A stretch of DNA of 64,000 nt from Mesorhizobium sp. Pch-S (GTDB taxonomy: Bacteria; Pseudomonadota; Alphaproteobacteria; Rhizobiales; Rhizobiaceae), in the NCBI RefSeq assembly GCF_004136315.1, contig NZ_CP029562.1:5665501-5729500 (forward strand), written 5' to 3'. The notes beneath the pieces were generated by a model that was given only the letters and a program-made list of their open reading frames with translations, searched no databases and was not told where the DNA came from. The position numbers were made by a program, and so were the translations under genes. Each line of letters begins with the position of its first letter. Within the stretch, counting starts at the first letter, position 1. Positions 17,613 to 26,443 of this stretch are shown here, piece after piece.

Positions 17613-18827
17613 TCAATCGATGACCGGCTCGCCTTTGCGGAACGGAGTATGCTCATCGAGATAGTCGCTCATTGCCGCGACTTCACGACGTTCTCGCACG
17701 AGATAATCGGCAACCGCCCGCCTGAGACCTGGGTGGGCGATGTAGTGTGCCGAATGCACCGTCACCGGCCGGTAACCGCGCGCCAGCTTGTGTTCGCCCT
17801 GCGCACCTGCTTCGACCACCTTCAGCCCATTTTCAATCGCAAAATCAATGGCCTGATGATAGCAGACCTCGAAATGCAGGAACGGATGATCCTCGATGCA
17901 GCCCCAATTTCGGCCGTAGAGAGTATCGGAGCCGATGAAATTGATGGCTCCGGCGATGTAGCGGCCGTTGCGCCTGGCCATGACAAGCAGGATATCATCG
18001 GCCATGCGTTCGCCGATCAGCGAGAAGAAACGGCGATTGAGGTAAGGGCGACCCCATTTGCGTCCGCCGGTATCCATGTAGAAGGCGAAGAAATCGTCCC
18101 AGGCTTGCTCCGAGATATCCTTGCCTGTCAGCCGCTCGATCGTGATGCCGGCGCCAAGTGCTTCGCGACGTTCCTTCTTCAGTGCCTTGCGTTTGCGCGA
18201 TGCCAGCGTAGCCAGGAAATCATCATAGCAGCCATAGGCCTCGTTGAAGAAATGGAACTGCTGGTCTGTCCGATGCAGGAAGCCGGCAGCCTCGAGCGTG
18301 GCTATGTCGCCTTCCTGCGCAAAGGTAACGTGCGACGACGACACGCCAAGCCTTTCCGTGACGAGTTTCAGTCCAGCGGCAAGGCCGGCTCGGACGGTAT
18401 CGGCGTCTTCACGGTGCGAGACGAGCAGGCGAGGGCCGGTGGCCGGCGTGAACGGCACCGAACATTGCAGCTTGGGATAGTAGCTGCCGCCTGCGCGTTC
18501 GAAGGCGTCGGCCCAGCCATGGTCGAACACGTATTCACCTTGGCTGTGTGACTTCACATAGCAGGGAACAGCACCCAGCAGCCTGCCGTCGGCAGCTTCC
18601 AGCCTGAGATGATGGCCCTGCCAGCCCGAGCGTGAAACGGCGCAGCCGGACTCCTCGAGAGAGTTTAGAAAATCAAATGAAATGAATGGATTGTAGCCGT
18701 TTGGCGATGTTCTTGTCGTGCCGACGAAGCCATCCCACTCTTCACGCGTGAAAGCATTGATGCCAGCGGCTATGCGCACGGCATAGCCTGCCTCATCGGG
18801 TTCCTTCACGTCGTCGCTCTGGTCCAT
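17613..18827 (-). CDS. COG3146/GNAT-like acyltransferase (peptidogalycan family, DUF482)
   Basis: A 404-residue cytosolic protein of the family often labelled peptidogalycan biosynthesis/recognition. Visible signatures are GYNPFISFDFLNSLEESGC, YVKSHSQGEYVFDHGWADAFERAGG, a YYPKLQ strand, KRKALKKERREA and GRNWGCIEDHPFLHFEVCYHQ. The second half has a FemAB/GNAT-type fold. The family is widespread in Alpha- and Gammaproteobacteria; its activity is unproven. It is separated from the downstream SMR gene and the upstream phosphodiesterase by small gaps. Confidence 0.85.
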   Translation of the reverse strand: MDQSDDVKEPDEAGYAVRIAAGINAFTREEWDGFVGTTRTSPNGYNPFISFDFLNSLEESGCAVSRSGWQGHHLRLEAADGRLLGAVPCYVKSHSQGEYVFDHGWADAFERAGGSYYPKLQCSVPFTPATGPRLLVSHREDADTVRAGLAAGLKLVTERLGVSSSHVTFAQEGDIATLEAAGFLHRTDQQFHFFNEAYGCYDDFLATLASRKRKALKKERREALGAGITIERLTGKDISEQAWDDFFAFYMDTGGRKWGRPYLNRRFFSLIGERMADDILLVMARRNGRYIAGAINFIGSDTLYGRNWGCIEDHPFLHFEVCYHQAIDFAIENGLKVVEAGAQGEHKLARGYRPVTVHSAHYIAHPGLRRAVADYLVRERREVAAMSDYLDEHTPFRKGEPVID

Positions 18828-18868
18828 GGCGTGTTATCTATGGTCCGTCGCAGCGCGTGCAAGATGGG

Positions 18869-19597
18869 TCACGCAACCCGCACGTGATCGGGCTCGAATC
18901 CTTCGAATGTCATCTGGTCGGCATATCTGAAGGTGAGGTCGATCGCGGGTTGGTCGCGGATTGTCCAGGTGATGACCGGCATGCCCAGCTTTTCCCTTAC
19001 GAAGGAAACAAAGCGATTGGGCAGGTCGCCGGCTGCGTAGGATGTGAAGGCGATGCCATGCGCCAGCATGGAAAAATGCGCTTCGGTCTCGTGGTTGGCG
19101 GTGCCATAGGCGGTCAGGCCACCGGGGATGCCCGGTACTTCCGTCTCGAATTCCCGGATCAGCCAATGATCGAAGGACATGATGGCGACCTGGCCTTCGT
19201 AGCGCTTGAGCAGACGTCCTACCGCCTTGACCAACCCGGCGTCGTGTCCGGGCGTACCTTTGATCTCGACGACGAGCGGCACTCGTCCGTCGACGAGGTC
19301 AAGCAACTCGCGCAATGTCGGCGGGTGGTCATCGGTACCGCCGACACGCAACTGCGCCATCTCGGCCGCTGTCCGCTGCCAGACGAAGCCCTCGGTACCC
19401 GTCAAGCGGCGCAGGTCGTCGTCATGGATGACAATAGGCACTCCGTCGGCGGAAAGATGCACGTCGCATTCGATGGCATAGCCGCGCTCGATCGCGGCAG
19501 AGAAGGCGGAAAGCGTATTTTCCCAACGCTTGTCATTGAGGTCGTGAAAGCCGCGATGCGCGATCGGCCGGGCGGTCAACCAGGAGATATCGGTCAT
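18869..19597 (-). CDS. Glycerophosphodiester phosphodiesterase
   Basis: A 242-residue cytosolic GDPD/UgpQ-type enzyme that splits glycerophosphodiesters into glycerol-3-phosphate and an alcohol. Motifs: AHRGFHDLNDKRWENTLSAF (catalytic His and the Glu-Asn pair), IECDVHLSADGVPIVIHDD (metal-binding Glu/Asp and second His) and VVEIKG. No signal peptide is present. It lies 11 bases downstream of the ridA-like gene on the same strand and is likely co-transcribed. Confidence 0.92.
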   Translation of the reverse strand: MTDISWLTARPIAHRGFHDLNDKRWENTLSAFSAAIERGYAIECDVHLSADGVPIVIHDDDLRRLTGTEGFVWQRTAAEMAQLRVGGTDDHPPTLRELLDLVDGRVPLVVEIKGTPGHDAGLVKAVGRLLKRYEGQVAIMSFDHWLIREFETEVPGIPGGLTAYGTANHETEAHFSMLAHGIAFTSYAAGDLPNRFVSFVREKLGMPVITWTIRDQPAIDLTFRYADQMTFEGFEPDHVRVA

Positions 19598-19608
19598 GAT
19601 CGACTTGC

Positions 19609-20073
19609 CTATTCGACTTCCAGGATCGCTTCGATTTCAACAGGTGCGTTGAGCGGCAACGACGCACTGCCGACAGCCGAGCGGGCATGCTTGCCTTTTT
19701 CGCCGAGCACGGTCGCCAGCAGATCGGAGGCGCCGTTGGCGACAAGGTGCTGCTCGACAAAGTCGGGGGTCGAGGCGACGAATACGGTGATCTTGACGAC
19801 GCGACGGATCTTCTCGAGGTCGCCGAGCGCTGCCTTGGCTTGCGCCAGGATGTTGACCGCACAGTATTTCGCGGCTTCCTGGCCGGCAGCGACGTCAACA
19901 TCGCGACCCAGCAGGCCAGTTGCGGTAAGCTTGCCATCCTTCAATGGCAGTTGGCCGGAGGTCAGAAGGAGATTGCCGCTGCGGGCGAACGGGACGTAAT
20001 TGGCGACCGGCACTGCGGGCACCGGCAAGCTGATCCCGAGATCGCTTAGCCGCTTTTCGATTGTTTCGCCCAT
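19609..20073 (-). CDS. RidA family protein
   Basis: A 154-residue YjgF/RidA-type protein (YoaB branch, with an N-terminal extension MGETIEKRLSDLGISLP). Conserved parts are LLLTSGQLPLKDGKL, QAKAALGDLEKIRRVVKITVFV and the C-terminal ARSAVGSASLPLNAPVEIEAILEV. RidA hydrolyses reactive enamine/imine intermediates from PLP enzymes. The typical Arg of active RidA in the ARxxxxxxxLP motif is present. It is divergent from the EipB gene. Confidence 0.9.
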   Translation of the reverse strand: MGETIEKRLSDLGISLPVPAVPVANYVPFARSGNLLLTSGQLPLKDGKLTATGLLGRDVDVAAGQEAAKYCAVNILAQAKAALGDLEKIRRVVKITVFVASTPDFVEQHLVANGASDLLATVLGEKGKHARSAVGSASLPLNAPVEIEAILEVE

Positions 20074-20209
20074 GGTAATTCCCTATTGCTTGAAGGTGTC
20101 TCGTTGGTTGGGTCGAAACTGCATTGTTTGACACGCTTCCGCCACGACTTTTTGTGATGTGGATCATCTTTTGCGGCTCAGCTGTCAGCCGCACCGACCG
20201 GAGTTGCCC

Positions 20210-21043
20210 ATGCGCGTGACGCGCCTTCCAGCCAGTGTCTTTCTGCTCTCCAGTGCTCTGTCCGCTGCTCCTGCCTTCGCAGCGCCGCTGCTGCAGCCAC
20301 ATCGCGCCGTTTATGACCTTGCATTGGACAAGGCTTCGGATCGGTCAGGTATCACCGGCCTGTCGGGACGTATGGTCTACGAATTCAACGGCTCGCCCTG
20401 CGAGGGCTATACGGTCAAGTTCCGGTTCGTGACGCAGATCGCGACCAACGACAACAACACACGCCTTACCGACCAGCAGACCACGACCTTCGAGGATGCG
20501 CAGGGCAAGACCTTCTCCTTCGTGACAAAGTCTTTCGTCGATCAGTCGATGGACAAGGAAATAAAGGGCACGGCGACCAGGGAGCCCAAGGATCTCAAAG
20601 TTGTTCTGGACAAGCCTGACAGGAAGACTCTGGAGCTGACCTCGACCCAGTTTCCGACCCAGCATCTGGTGGAACTGATCGGCAAGGCGGAGAAGGGCGA
20701 GACCTTCTACGAGACCAGCCTCTATGACGGCTCTGACACGGCAGACAAGGTGATGACGACGACGGTGGTGGTTGGCAAGCCCGTGGCTGCAGCAAAGGAC
20801 GATCCGGAATTTTCAGCGCTCGCCAAATTCGGCAAGGATAAATACTGGCCGGTGGACATCGCCTATTTCGACCAGACCGACAAGGCCGACGGCGAAGAGC
20901 TGCCTTCCTACCGCATCTCCTTCAAGCTGCACGAGAATGGGCTGACGCGGGATCTCACGATGGACTACGGCGATTTCTCGATGACGGGCAAGCTGGTCAA
21001 TCTGTCGTTGTTCGATACGCCGCAGAAGCCCTGCAAGCAGTAG
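20210..21043 (+). CDS. EipB family cell-envelope integrity protein (DUF1849)
   Basis: A 277-residue periplasmic protein with a signal peptide (about residues 1-24, ending in APAFA). The mature part starts PLLQPHRAVYDLAL and shows the DUF1849 pattern SGRMVYEFNGSPCEGYTVKFRFVTQ. Two cysteines, in SPCEGY and in the C-terminal QKPCKQ, probably form the conserved disulfide of Brucella EipB, a beta-spiral protein needed for envelope integrity. The ATG at 20210 is chosen because it opens the signal peptide. A TTGACA word at 20128-20133 may be a -35 element, and a 7-bp hairpin lies at 20172-20193. Confidence 0.87.
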   Translation: MRVTRLPASVFLLSSALSAAPAFAAPLLQPHRAVYDLALDKASDRSGITGLSGRMVYEFNGSPCEGYTVKFRFVTQIATNDNNTRLTDQQTTTFEDAQGKTFSFVTKSFVDQSMDKEIKGTATREPKDLKVVLDKPDRKTLELTSTQFPTQHLVELIGKAEKGETFYETSLYDGSDTADKVMTTTVVVGKPVAAAKDDPEFSALAKFGKDKYWPVDIAYFDQTDKADGEELPSYRISFKLHENGLTRDLTMDYGDFSMTGKLVNLSLFDTPQKPCKQ

Positions 21044-21062
21044 CGGCACTGCTGCCGGTTCG

Positions 21063-21341
21063 ATGGCTGTCTATGTCGATGCGGCAATCTGGAAATGGGC
21101 CGGCCACCGCTGGTGCCATCTGCTTGCCGACGACATCAACGAACTGCATGGGTTCGCAGCTCAGCTCGGCGTGAAGCGCTCTTCCTACCAGGGGCCGCCG
21201 AAGACATCGGCGCCGCACTACGATATTACGGGGTTCGAGCGCGATCGCGCGGTGCGGCTCGGCGCCGTTGAATGCAGTCGCGAGGAGATCGTCGCCGTGT
21301 TCCGGCGCGTGCGGATCAAGAACGGGAAGGTGAGGACATGA
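21063..21341 (+). CDS. DUF4031 domain-containing protein
   Basis: A 92-residue protein beginning MAVYVDAAIWKWAGHRWCHLLADD and continuing ELHGFAAQLGVKRSSYQGPPKTSAPHYDI, the DUF4031 signature. The function is unknown. It overlaps the next gene by the ATGA junction, suggesting coupling to the LysE exporter. It starts 19 bases after eipB and may be in the same transcript. Confidence 0.85.
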   Translation: MAVYVDAAIWKWAGHRWCHLLADDINELHGFAAQLGVKRSSYQGPPKTSAPHYDITGFERDRAVRLGAVECSREEIVAVFRRVRIKNGKVRT

Positions 21342-21949
21342 CGCTGACGGCCTTCTTTGCCTACAGTACCGCGGTCGTCCTGGCGGCGATGACGCCGGGC
21401 CCGGCAATGTTTGCGGTGATCACCAATGGCGTTTCGCGGGGTTTCGCGCGGGCCTTCACCGCCGGTCTGGGAGTGGCGGCTGGTGACGCCGTTTTGGTGA
21501 CACTGGCGCTGCTCGGGCTGGTCACCCTGGTGCAGACCTTCGAATGGATCTTCCTGGTCCTGAAATATGCCGGTGCCGCATATCTGATCTATCTTGGTAT
21601 CAGGATGTGGCGCTCGGCCACGGCCCGGGCAGAAGACGGTGGCAAGGGCGAGAGCCGATTCGTTCGTTCCTTCGTGCTTGGGGCTTCGATTGCACTCGGC
21701 AATCCGAAGGCAATCCTGTTCCATGCCTCGATCATGCCGCTGATCCTCGATCTCCATGCCATGACTTTTGCCGATGGCCTTGTCGTGGTTGCTGTCGTGG
21801 TTTCGGCCAACATCCTGACCATGGGGTTCTATGCGGCATTGTCGGGCCGCGCGTCTTACTGGTTCAGGGTGCCTGCGCGCATGCGGTTGATGAACCGCGT
21901 CGCCGGTGGCGCCATGATCGGTACGGGAGCCTTCATCGCCGCGCGATAG
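21338..21949 (+). CDS. LysE family amino acid exporter
   Basis: A 203-residue membrane protein with about six helices and the N-terminal LysE/RhtB signature AAMTPGPAMFAVITNGVSRGF, followed by GLGVAAGDAVLVTLALLGL and YLIYLGIRMWRSA. The family exports amino acids or homoserine lactones; the substrate here is unknown. The ATG at 21338 overlaps the DUF4031 stop. An earlier in-frame start at 21272 would add a charged non-membrane tail and is rejected. Confidence 0.88.
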   Translation: MTLTAFFAYSTAVVLAAMTPGPAMFAVITNGVSRGFARAFTAGLGVAAGDAVLVTLALLGLVTLVQTFEWIFLVLKYAGAAYLIYLGIRMWRSATARAEDGGKGESRFVRSFVLGASIALGNPKAILFHASIMPLILDLHAMTFADGLVVVAVVVSANILTMGFYAALSGRASYWFRVPARMRLMNRVAGGAMIGTGAFIAAR

Positions 21950-21970
21950 CCGGATGAGCGGCTTGCGGGC

Positions 21971-21998
21971 TTGCTTTTGCGCTGCAACACGGTTATAG
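21971..21998 (+). promoter_or_regulatory. Candidate promoter of rpsB-tsf
   Basis: TTGCTT (21971-21976), 16-base spacer, TTATAG (21993-21998). It predicts a leader of roughly 155 bases before rpsB, containing a hairpin CGGTTT-TCCAG-AAACCG at 22105-22121, which leaves room for S2 autoregulation. Confidence 0.55.
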
Positions 21999-22160
21999 GC
22001 GCGACCATTCCACACACGGGCTTTGGTGTCTGTCCGGGAGAAATCCGGCTGAAACCTCCGGTGGCGGCTCAGGTTAACCCCCGAAAAGCAATACGCTTTC
22101 GATCCGGTTTTCCAGAAACCGTCAAATGTCCGTGGAGGTCAACCGGAAAGGAACTAGACA

Positions 22161-22946
22161 ATGGCTCTGCCAGATTTCAGCATGCGTCAGCTTCTCGAGG
22201 CTGGTGCTCACTTCGGCCACCAGACCCACCGCTGGAACCCGAAGATGGCGCCTTACATCTACGGCGCCCGCAACAACATCCACATCATCGACCTGTCGCA
22301 GACGGTTCCGCTGCTGCACCAGGCCCTGAAGCAGGTTTCGGACACCGTTGCCCGTGGTGGCCGCGTGCTGTTCGTCGGTACCAAGCGTCAGGCCTCCGAC
22401 ATCGTTGCCGATGCCGCGCAGCGTTCGGCGCAGTATTACGTGAATTCGCGTTGGCTCGGCGGCATGCTGACCAACTGGAAGACGATCTCGAACTCGATCC
22501 AGCGTCTGCGCAAGCTCGACGACCTGCTCTCCGGTGGCGAAGCCCAGGGTTTCACCAAGAAGGAGCGCCTGAACCTCGACCGTGAGCGCGAGAAGCTGAA
22601 CAAGGCTCTCGGCGGTATCAAGGACATGGGCTCGACCCCGGACCTGATGTTCGTGATCGACACCAACAAGGAAGCGAACGCAATTCTCGAAGCCAAGCGC
22701 CTTGGCATTCCGGTCGTTGCGATCATCGATTCGAACTGCGATCCGGACAAGATCGACTTCCCGATCCCGGGCAATGACGATGCTGCCCGCGCCATCCAGC
22801 TCTACTGCGATCTGATCGCCAAGGCTGCCATCGACGGCATCGCTCGCCAGCAGGGCGCGCTGGGCGTTGACATCGGCGCCGCGGCTGAAGCTCCGGTCGA
22901 GCCGGTTCTCGGCGAGACCCCGGCAGGCGAGACGCCGGAAGCGTAA
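22161..22946 (+). CDS. rpsB: 30S ribosomal protein S2
   Basis: A 261-residue S2. It begins [29 protein letters not shown] and contains [29 protein letters not shown] and the DTNKE/NCDPD region. The C-terminus carries an acidic Ala/Pro/Glu extension typical of Alphaproteobacteria. S2 joins the small subunit late and is essential. An AAAGGAA site precedes the ATG. tsf lies downstream after a hairpin-rich gap. Confidence 0.97.
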   Translation: MALPDFSMRQLLEAGAHFGHQTHRWNPKMAPYIYGARNNIHIIDLSQTVPLLHQALKQVSDTVARGGRVLFVGTKRQASDIVADAAQRSAQYYVNSRWLGGMLTNWKTISNSIQRLRKLDDLLSGGEAQGFTKKERLNLDREREKLNKALGGIKDMGSTPDLMFVIDTNKEANAILEAKRLGIPVVAIIDSNCDPDKIDFPIPGNDDAARAIQLYCDLIAKAAIDGIARQQGALGVDIGAAAEAPVEPVLGETPAGETPEA

Positions 22947-22957
22947 GGCATTTTGCA

Positions 22958-22977
22958 GCCAGGTGGCGTCACCTGGC
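22958..22977 (+). repeat. Hairpin directly after rpsB
   Basis: GCCAGGTG, loop GCGT, CACCTGGC: a perfect 8-bp stem starting 12 bases after the rpsB stop, with no T-run. It may stabilise the rpsB 3' end or weaken readthrough to tsf. Confidence 0.55.
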
Positions 22978-23016
22978 GTCGCACAAATGTGGTGAAGCAA
23001 AACTTGGAGCGGTTCC

Positions 23017-23041
23017 GCGTTTCCGTGAAAAACGGAAACGC
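23017..23041 (+). repeat. Palindromic hairpin in the rpsB-tsf gap
   Basis: GCGTTTCCGT, loop GAAAA, ACGGAAACGC: a perfect 10-bp stem. The surrounding GAGCGGTTCCGCG word resembles rhizobial intergenic palindromes of the GAGCGGTTC type. Confidence 0.55.
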
Positions 23042-23108
23042 TTCAAGGTAGAGGGCCGCCTCAGGCCTTCATCAATTTCATATCTTGGCGCGTTAAGCGC
23101 CTGAACGC

Positions 23109-23138
23109 GGCGCATCATCGAAGAATCGATGGTGCGCC
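23109..23138 (+). repeat. Strong leader hairpin upstream of tsf
   Basis: GGCGCATCATCGA, loop AGAA, TCGATGGTGCGCC: a 13-bp stem with one wobble pair, ending 27 bases before the tsf ATG. The position suits control of tsf translation or RNA processing. Confidence 0.6.
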
Positions 23139-23165
23139 AGCCTATTGCGAAACAAAGAGGCGACA

Positions 23166-24086
23166 ATGAGCATTTCAGCAGCACAGGTCAAAGAACTGCG
23201 CGACCTCACCGGCGCGGGCATGATGGACTGCAAGGCGGCCCTGGCCGAAACCAACGGCGACATGGAAGCGGCGGTCGACTGGCTGCGCGCCAAGGGTATC
23301 GCCAAGGCCGACAAGAAGGCCGGCCGTACTGCCGCCGAGGGCCTTATCGCTGTGGACGCCGGCCTGCGCGAAGCCGCGATCGTCGAAGTCAACTCCGAAA
23401 CCGACTTCGTTGCCCGCAACGATGCCTTCCAGGAGATCGTGGCCAATGTCGCCAAGGTCGCGCTGGCCTATGGCAAGACCGAGGCTGTTGCCGCTGCCAA
23501 GTATCCGGGCTCCGACAAGAGCGTCACGGACACCATCAAGGACGCAGTCGGCACCATCGGCGAAAACCTCGGCTTCCGTCGTTCCGACAAGCTGACCGTC
23601 GCTGAGGGCGCGGTTGCGACCTACATCCACAACGCGGTTGCCGACAATCTCGGCAAGCTCGGTGTGCTGGTCGCCATCGAGACCTCAGGCGATGCGCACA
23701 AGGCCGGTGCCTTCGCACGCCAGGTCGCCATGCATGTTGCTGCCACCAACCCGCTGTCGCTCGACGTCGACGCGCTGGATCAGGCGGCCGTCGAGCGTGA
23801 ACGCGCGATCTTCTCCGAGCAGGCCCGCGCTTCGGGCAAGCCGGACAACGTCATCGAGAAGATGATCGAAGGCCGCCTGCGCAAGTTCTACGAGGAAGTC
23901 GTGCTCCTGAAGCAGGCTTTCGTGCTGAACCCCGACCTGACCGTCGAGCAGGCGCTGAAGGCTGCCGAGAAGGAAATCGGCGCCCCGGCGAAGATCACCG
24001 CCTATCTGCGCTTCGCCCTCGGCGAAGGCATCGAGAAGGAAGAGACCGACTTCGCGGCCGAGGTCGCTGCTGCGGTCAAGAAGTAA
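23166..24086 (+). CDS. tsf: Elongation factor Ts
   Basis: A 306-residue guanine-nucleotide exchange factor for EF-Tu. The N-terminal UBA-like domain is seen in [19 protein letters not shown], followed by the exchange motif ETDFVARND and the [11 protein letters not shown] core. The ATG at 23166 has an AGAGGCGAC site; an in-frame start seven codons earlier is less likely. It lies downstream of rpsB and is followed by a strong terminator. Confidence 0.97.
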   Translation: MSISAAQVKELRDLTGAGMMDCKAALAETNGDMEAAVDWLRAKGIAKADKKAGRTAAEGLIAVDAGLREAAIVEVNSETDFVARNDAFQEIVANVAKVALAYGKTEAVAAAKYPGSDKSVTDTIKDAVGTIGENLGFRRSDKLTVAEGAVATYIHNAVADNLGKLGVLVAIETSGDAHKAGAFARQVAMHVAATNPLSLDVDALDQAAVERERAIFSEQARASGKPDNVIEKMIEGRLRKFYEEVVLLKQAFVLNPDLTVEQALKAAEKEIGAPAKITAYLRFALGEGIEKEETDFAAEVAAAVKK

Positions 24087-24113
24087 TCGTTCCAGGCTTC
24101 ATTCCAGCTTTTG

Positions 24114-24152
24114 ATCGGCCGGGTGTCCGCAAGGATGCCCGGCCGATTTTTT
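24114..24152 (+). terminator. Rho-independent terminator after tsf
   Basis: ATCGGCCGGG (24114-24123) pairs with CCCGGCCGAT (24138-24147), with an inner extension over a GCAA loop, then TTTTTT. Confidence 0.88.
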
Positions 24153-24198
24153 CGTGCGGCGTTGATCCAGGCGGCGTCAGATTGAGATAGCCTCGGCA

Positions 24199-24702
24199 TC
24201 ACGTCGGAGACTGGCCATCTCGCGCGTCTGGCCGAGACCGACCGCAAAGTCCCATGCGCCAGTGCACGGCTATCTGCCCGCCCACATAGAACATGGCCCA
24301 CGCCACCATGATCTCCGGTGAAATGCGCAGCATGCGAAGAACATATGCAAGTTCGCCAAACCCGGTGGTCGCTGCAATGAGCAGCAGCCCGGCCGCATAG
24401 TGAAGCAGGAGCAGGGTTCTGGTTACCCAAGCCAGTTTTGGATTGTCTGATGTCGCAATCATGGCGCCAAATGTGGCCCATACGACCGGTGCACCTGCAA
24501 CAACCGAAACGGTGAAGCCGGAGGTGCCAAGGAAGGTCAAGACACCGAATGGCGCGGATGAAATCAGGAAGGGAATCCAGCTGCCGTGGCCCGCTCCCAT
24601 TGCCGCGAACGCCAGAAGCGCCAGAATACATCCATAGGAAAATCCGATCAGTGCTCCGACAATGACCTTTCTGCTTCTCCCGTTGGCTTTGACATCTGCC
24701 AT
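24199..24702 (-). CDS. Unrecognised small membrane protein, possible C-terminal frameshift
   Basis: A 167-residue protein of no family I recognise. It has a short basic N-terminus (MADVKANGRSRK) and four to five hydrophobic segments: IVGALIGFSYGCILALLAFAA, WIPFLISSAPFGVL, GFTVSVVAGAPVVWATFGAMI, a segment around LLLLHYAAGLLLIA, and the short IMVAWAMFYVGGQIAV. The last 18 residues in this frame are Arg/Asp/Gly-rich and atypical. From about 24255 the neighbouring frame reads WDFAVGLGQTREMASLRRD and ends at 24177, with better third-position GC. A one-base indel is therefore possible. No ribosome-binding site is obvious. Confidence 0.55.
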   Translation of the reverse strand: MADVKANGRSRKVIVGALIGFSYGCILALLAFAAMGAGHGSWIPFLISSAPFGVLTFLGTSGFTVSVVAGAPVVWATFGAMIATSDNPKLAWVTRTLLLLHYAAGLLLIAATTGFGELAYVLRMLRISPEIMVAWAMFYVGGQIAVHWRMGLCGRSRPDARDGQSPT

Positions 24703-24757
24703 CAGGCGGCTCGCTCAAGAGAGGGCTCTGCCGAGAACGAAAAACGGCCACGCTGTT

Positions 24758-25360
24758 TCACGGTGATCTCCGGGCCAGGAATGTGTTCCATCCGTCATTG
24801 TCGCAGTCGACGCTGTACTCTTCCCATTCAACAGTGAAGCCTGCCGCTTCCATGCATGCGACGAAATCATCGCGCCGCCAGTATACGGTATGATAATCGC
24901 CGCTGGTCTCGCCGTCGCCGTCACGCATCGACACCAGGAATGCGCCATCCGGGCGCAGCGCCTGAGCGCTTCTCGTCAACACCTGACCAATCTGATCGCG
25001 CGGGACGTGGATAAGCACGCACAGGGCTACGATACTGTCATAGGGTCCACCAAGATCATCGGTGATCGCGTTCAGAAGGTCACCATGCTTGCCCCGTTGC
25101 GCCTGTAGTTCCAGAAACCGTCGCGTTGCATCGGTGCGCCGTACGGAGGCTCCCAAGGCCTCAAGGAAATCTGCCTCCCATCCCGGCCCAGACCCGATTT
25201 CGAGAACATGGCCGCGACCTCCGGTCGCTTCGACGATGCGTCGCAGTGCAGCCTCCACAGCGGGCGAGGGGCCGTCGAGACGGCTGTAATGGTCCGCGAA
25301 CCCTTCATAGGAATCGATCGTTCGCTGGCTTTGCGCCAATGACTTCGCAGGAATCTTCAT
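24758..25360 (-). CDS. Class I SAM-dependent methyltransferase
   Basis: A 200-residue methyltransferase. Motif I is VLEIGSGPGWEADFLEALG, followed by RTDATRRFLELQ, YDSIVALCVLIHVP and LRPDGAFLVSMRDGDGE. The substrate is unknown; a HTVYWRRDDFVACMEAAGF end segment is common in ubiquinone/tellurite-type methyltransferases. It has a very strong AGGAGG site four bases before the ATG. Confidence 0.85.
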   Translation of the reverse strand: MKIPAKSLAQSQRTIDSYEGFADHYSRLDGPSPAVEAALRRIVEATGGRGHVLEIGSGPGWEADFLEALGASVRRTDATRRFLELQAQRGKHGDLLNAITDDLGGPYDSIVALCVLIHVPRDQIGQVLTRSAQALRPDGAFLVSMRDGDGETSGDYHTVYWRRDDFVACMEAAGFTVEWEEYSVDCDNDGWNTFLARRSP

Positions 25361-25441
25361 ACGGCCTCCTGGAAAGCTTTATGCGACGACCTGGCAGACG
25401 AGCTGTGACAGGTGACCCGGACCGCAAAGACCGGCATGACC

Positions 25442-26287
25442 CTAGGCTCCGCTGTGGTCCTGCAGCGGGATGTAAATCTCCAAGCCACCAAAACCCGTGT
25501 CAGGATCGAAGGAGCTGTTGTGGAATTCCAGGACAGGGCTGTCTGCTACCTTGCGAGCCAGCCTGGGCAACGCCTCGTTCCAGACGGCCAGGTAAGTATC
25601 GAAAATCGTCGACACATGATCGTTGTGGGCGAAGACCGCATAGGTTCGATGTTCAGTCTCGAAGTATTCGAGTTCGGGCAGGCGATCTTCGAACGCCTTT
25701 ACCGCAACCGCACAAACGTACCTGAAGCCGCCATCGTCGTCCGGAACTTCACACATGCCGATCGGTGGCATTTTGACCTTGTTCGGGATGGTATCAGAGT
25801 AGGTCGACATGAAACGTTGCCATTGCGCGGGTATGTGAATGGACTCGCCGAACGAACAAGGCGCGGCCAGGCCCACCAGCTTCAGCGCCCCGAGCGTCTT
25901 CAGCTGTGGCGATGGAGAAAGTACATTTCCATTGCGCAGCTGCAGCGGAGGCGTGGTCGCGAGACCATCGACACTGCCGCGATCGCGAACCTGCTCTGGC
26001 GATAGATTGAATTGCTCGCGAAACGCCCGGGTAAACGCTTCATGGGATCCGTAGCCGTGCTCGAGTGCTATCGTGAGGATATCCGAGGCGCCTCCTGCAA
26101 GTCGCCCCGCCGCTTCGGTGAGACGCCTGGCCCTGAGATATCGCATGACCGGCCAGCCGGTCGCTGTGCCAAAAGCATTGGCCAGATGCGAACGAGAGAC
26201 ACCGCAGGCGTCTGCGATGTTGTTCAAGCCAAGGGCGTGCTCGGAGTTTCGTTCCATGACCCACAATGCCCGATCAACGATGCTCAT
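25442..26287 (-). CDS. AraC family regulator with GyrI-like effector domain
   Basis: A 281-residue transcription factor. The N-terminal AraC DNA-binding domain (about 8-105) shows two helix-turn-helix units in LNNIADACGVSRSHLANAF and ILTIALEHGYGSHEAFTRAF with the closing FNLSPEQVR. The C-terminal half (from about 125) resembles the GyrI/BmrR small-molecule domain and ends YIPLQ. This order (HTH first, effector last) is that of Rob/SoxS-like regulators. The ATG at 26287 has a GGGGAGAA site; the earlier in-frame ATG at 26359 lacks one. Confidence 0.87.
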   Translation of the reverse strand: MSIVDRALWVMERNSEHALGLNNIADACGVSRSHLANAFGTATGWPVMRYLRARRLTEAAGRLAGGASDILTIALEHGYGSHEAFTRAFREQFNLSPEQVRDRGSVDGLATTPPLQLRNGNVLSPSPQLKTLGALKLVGLAAPCSFGESIHIPAQWQRFMSTYSDTIPNKVKMPPIGMCEVPDDDGGFRYVCAVAVKAFEDRLPELEYFETEHRTYAVFAHNDHVSTIFDTYLAVWNEALPRLARKVADSPVLEFHNSSFDPDTGFGGLEIYIPLQDHSGA

Positions 26288-26443
26288 GCTGTTCTCCCCT
26301 TGCGGCCATTCAGGCAGGTATACGAGGGGTCGCGACAAAGCGTTTGATCGAACGTCCACTCACGGCAGATTTTTTTAGGACGCGATCGGCCGGCAACGGG
26401 GGCTCGTGGAAACTGCAGGTGAAGCGCACGGTTGCCCGAGGCA

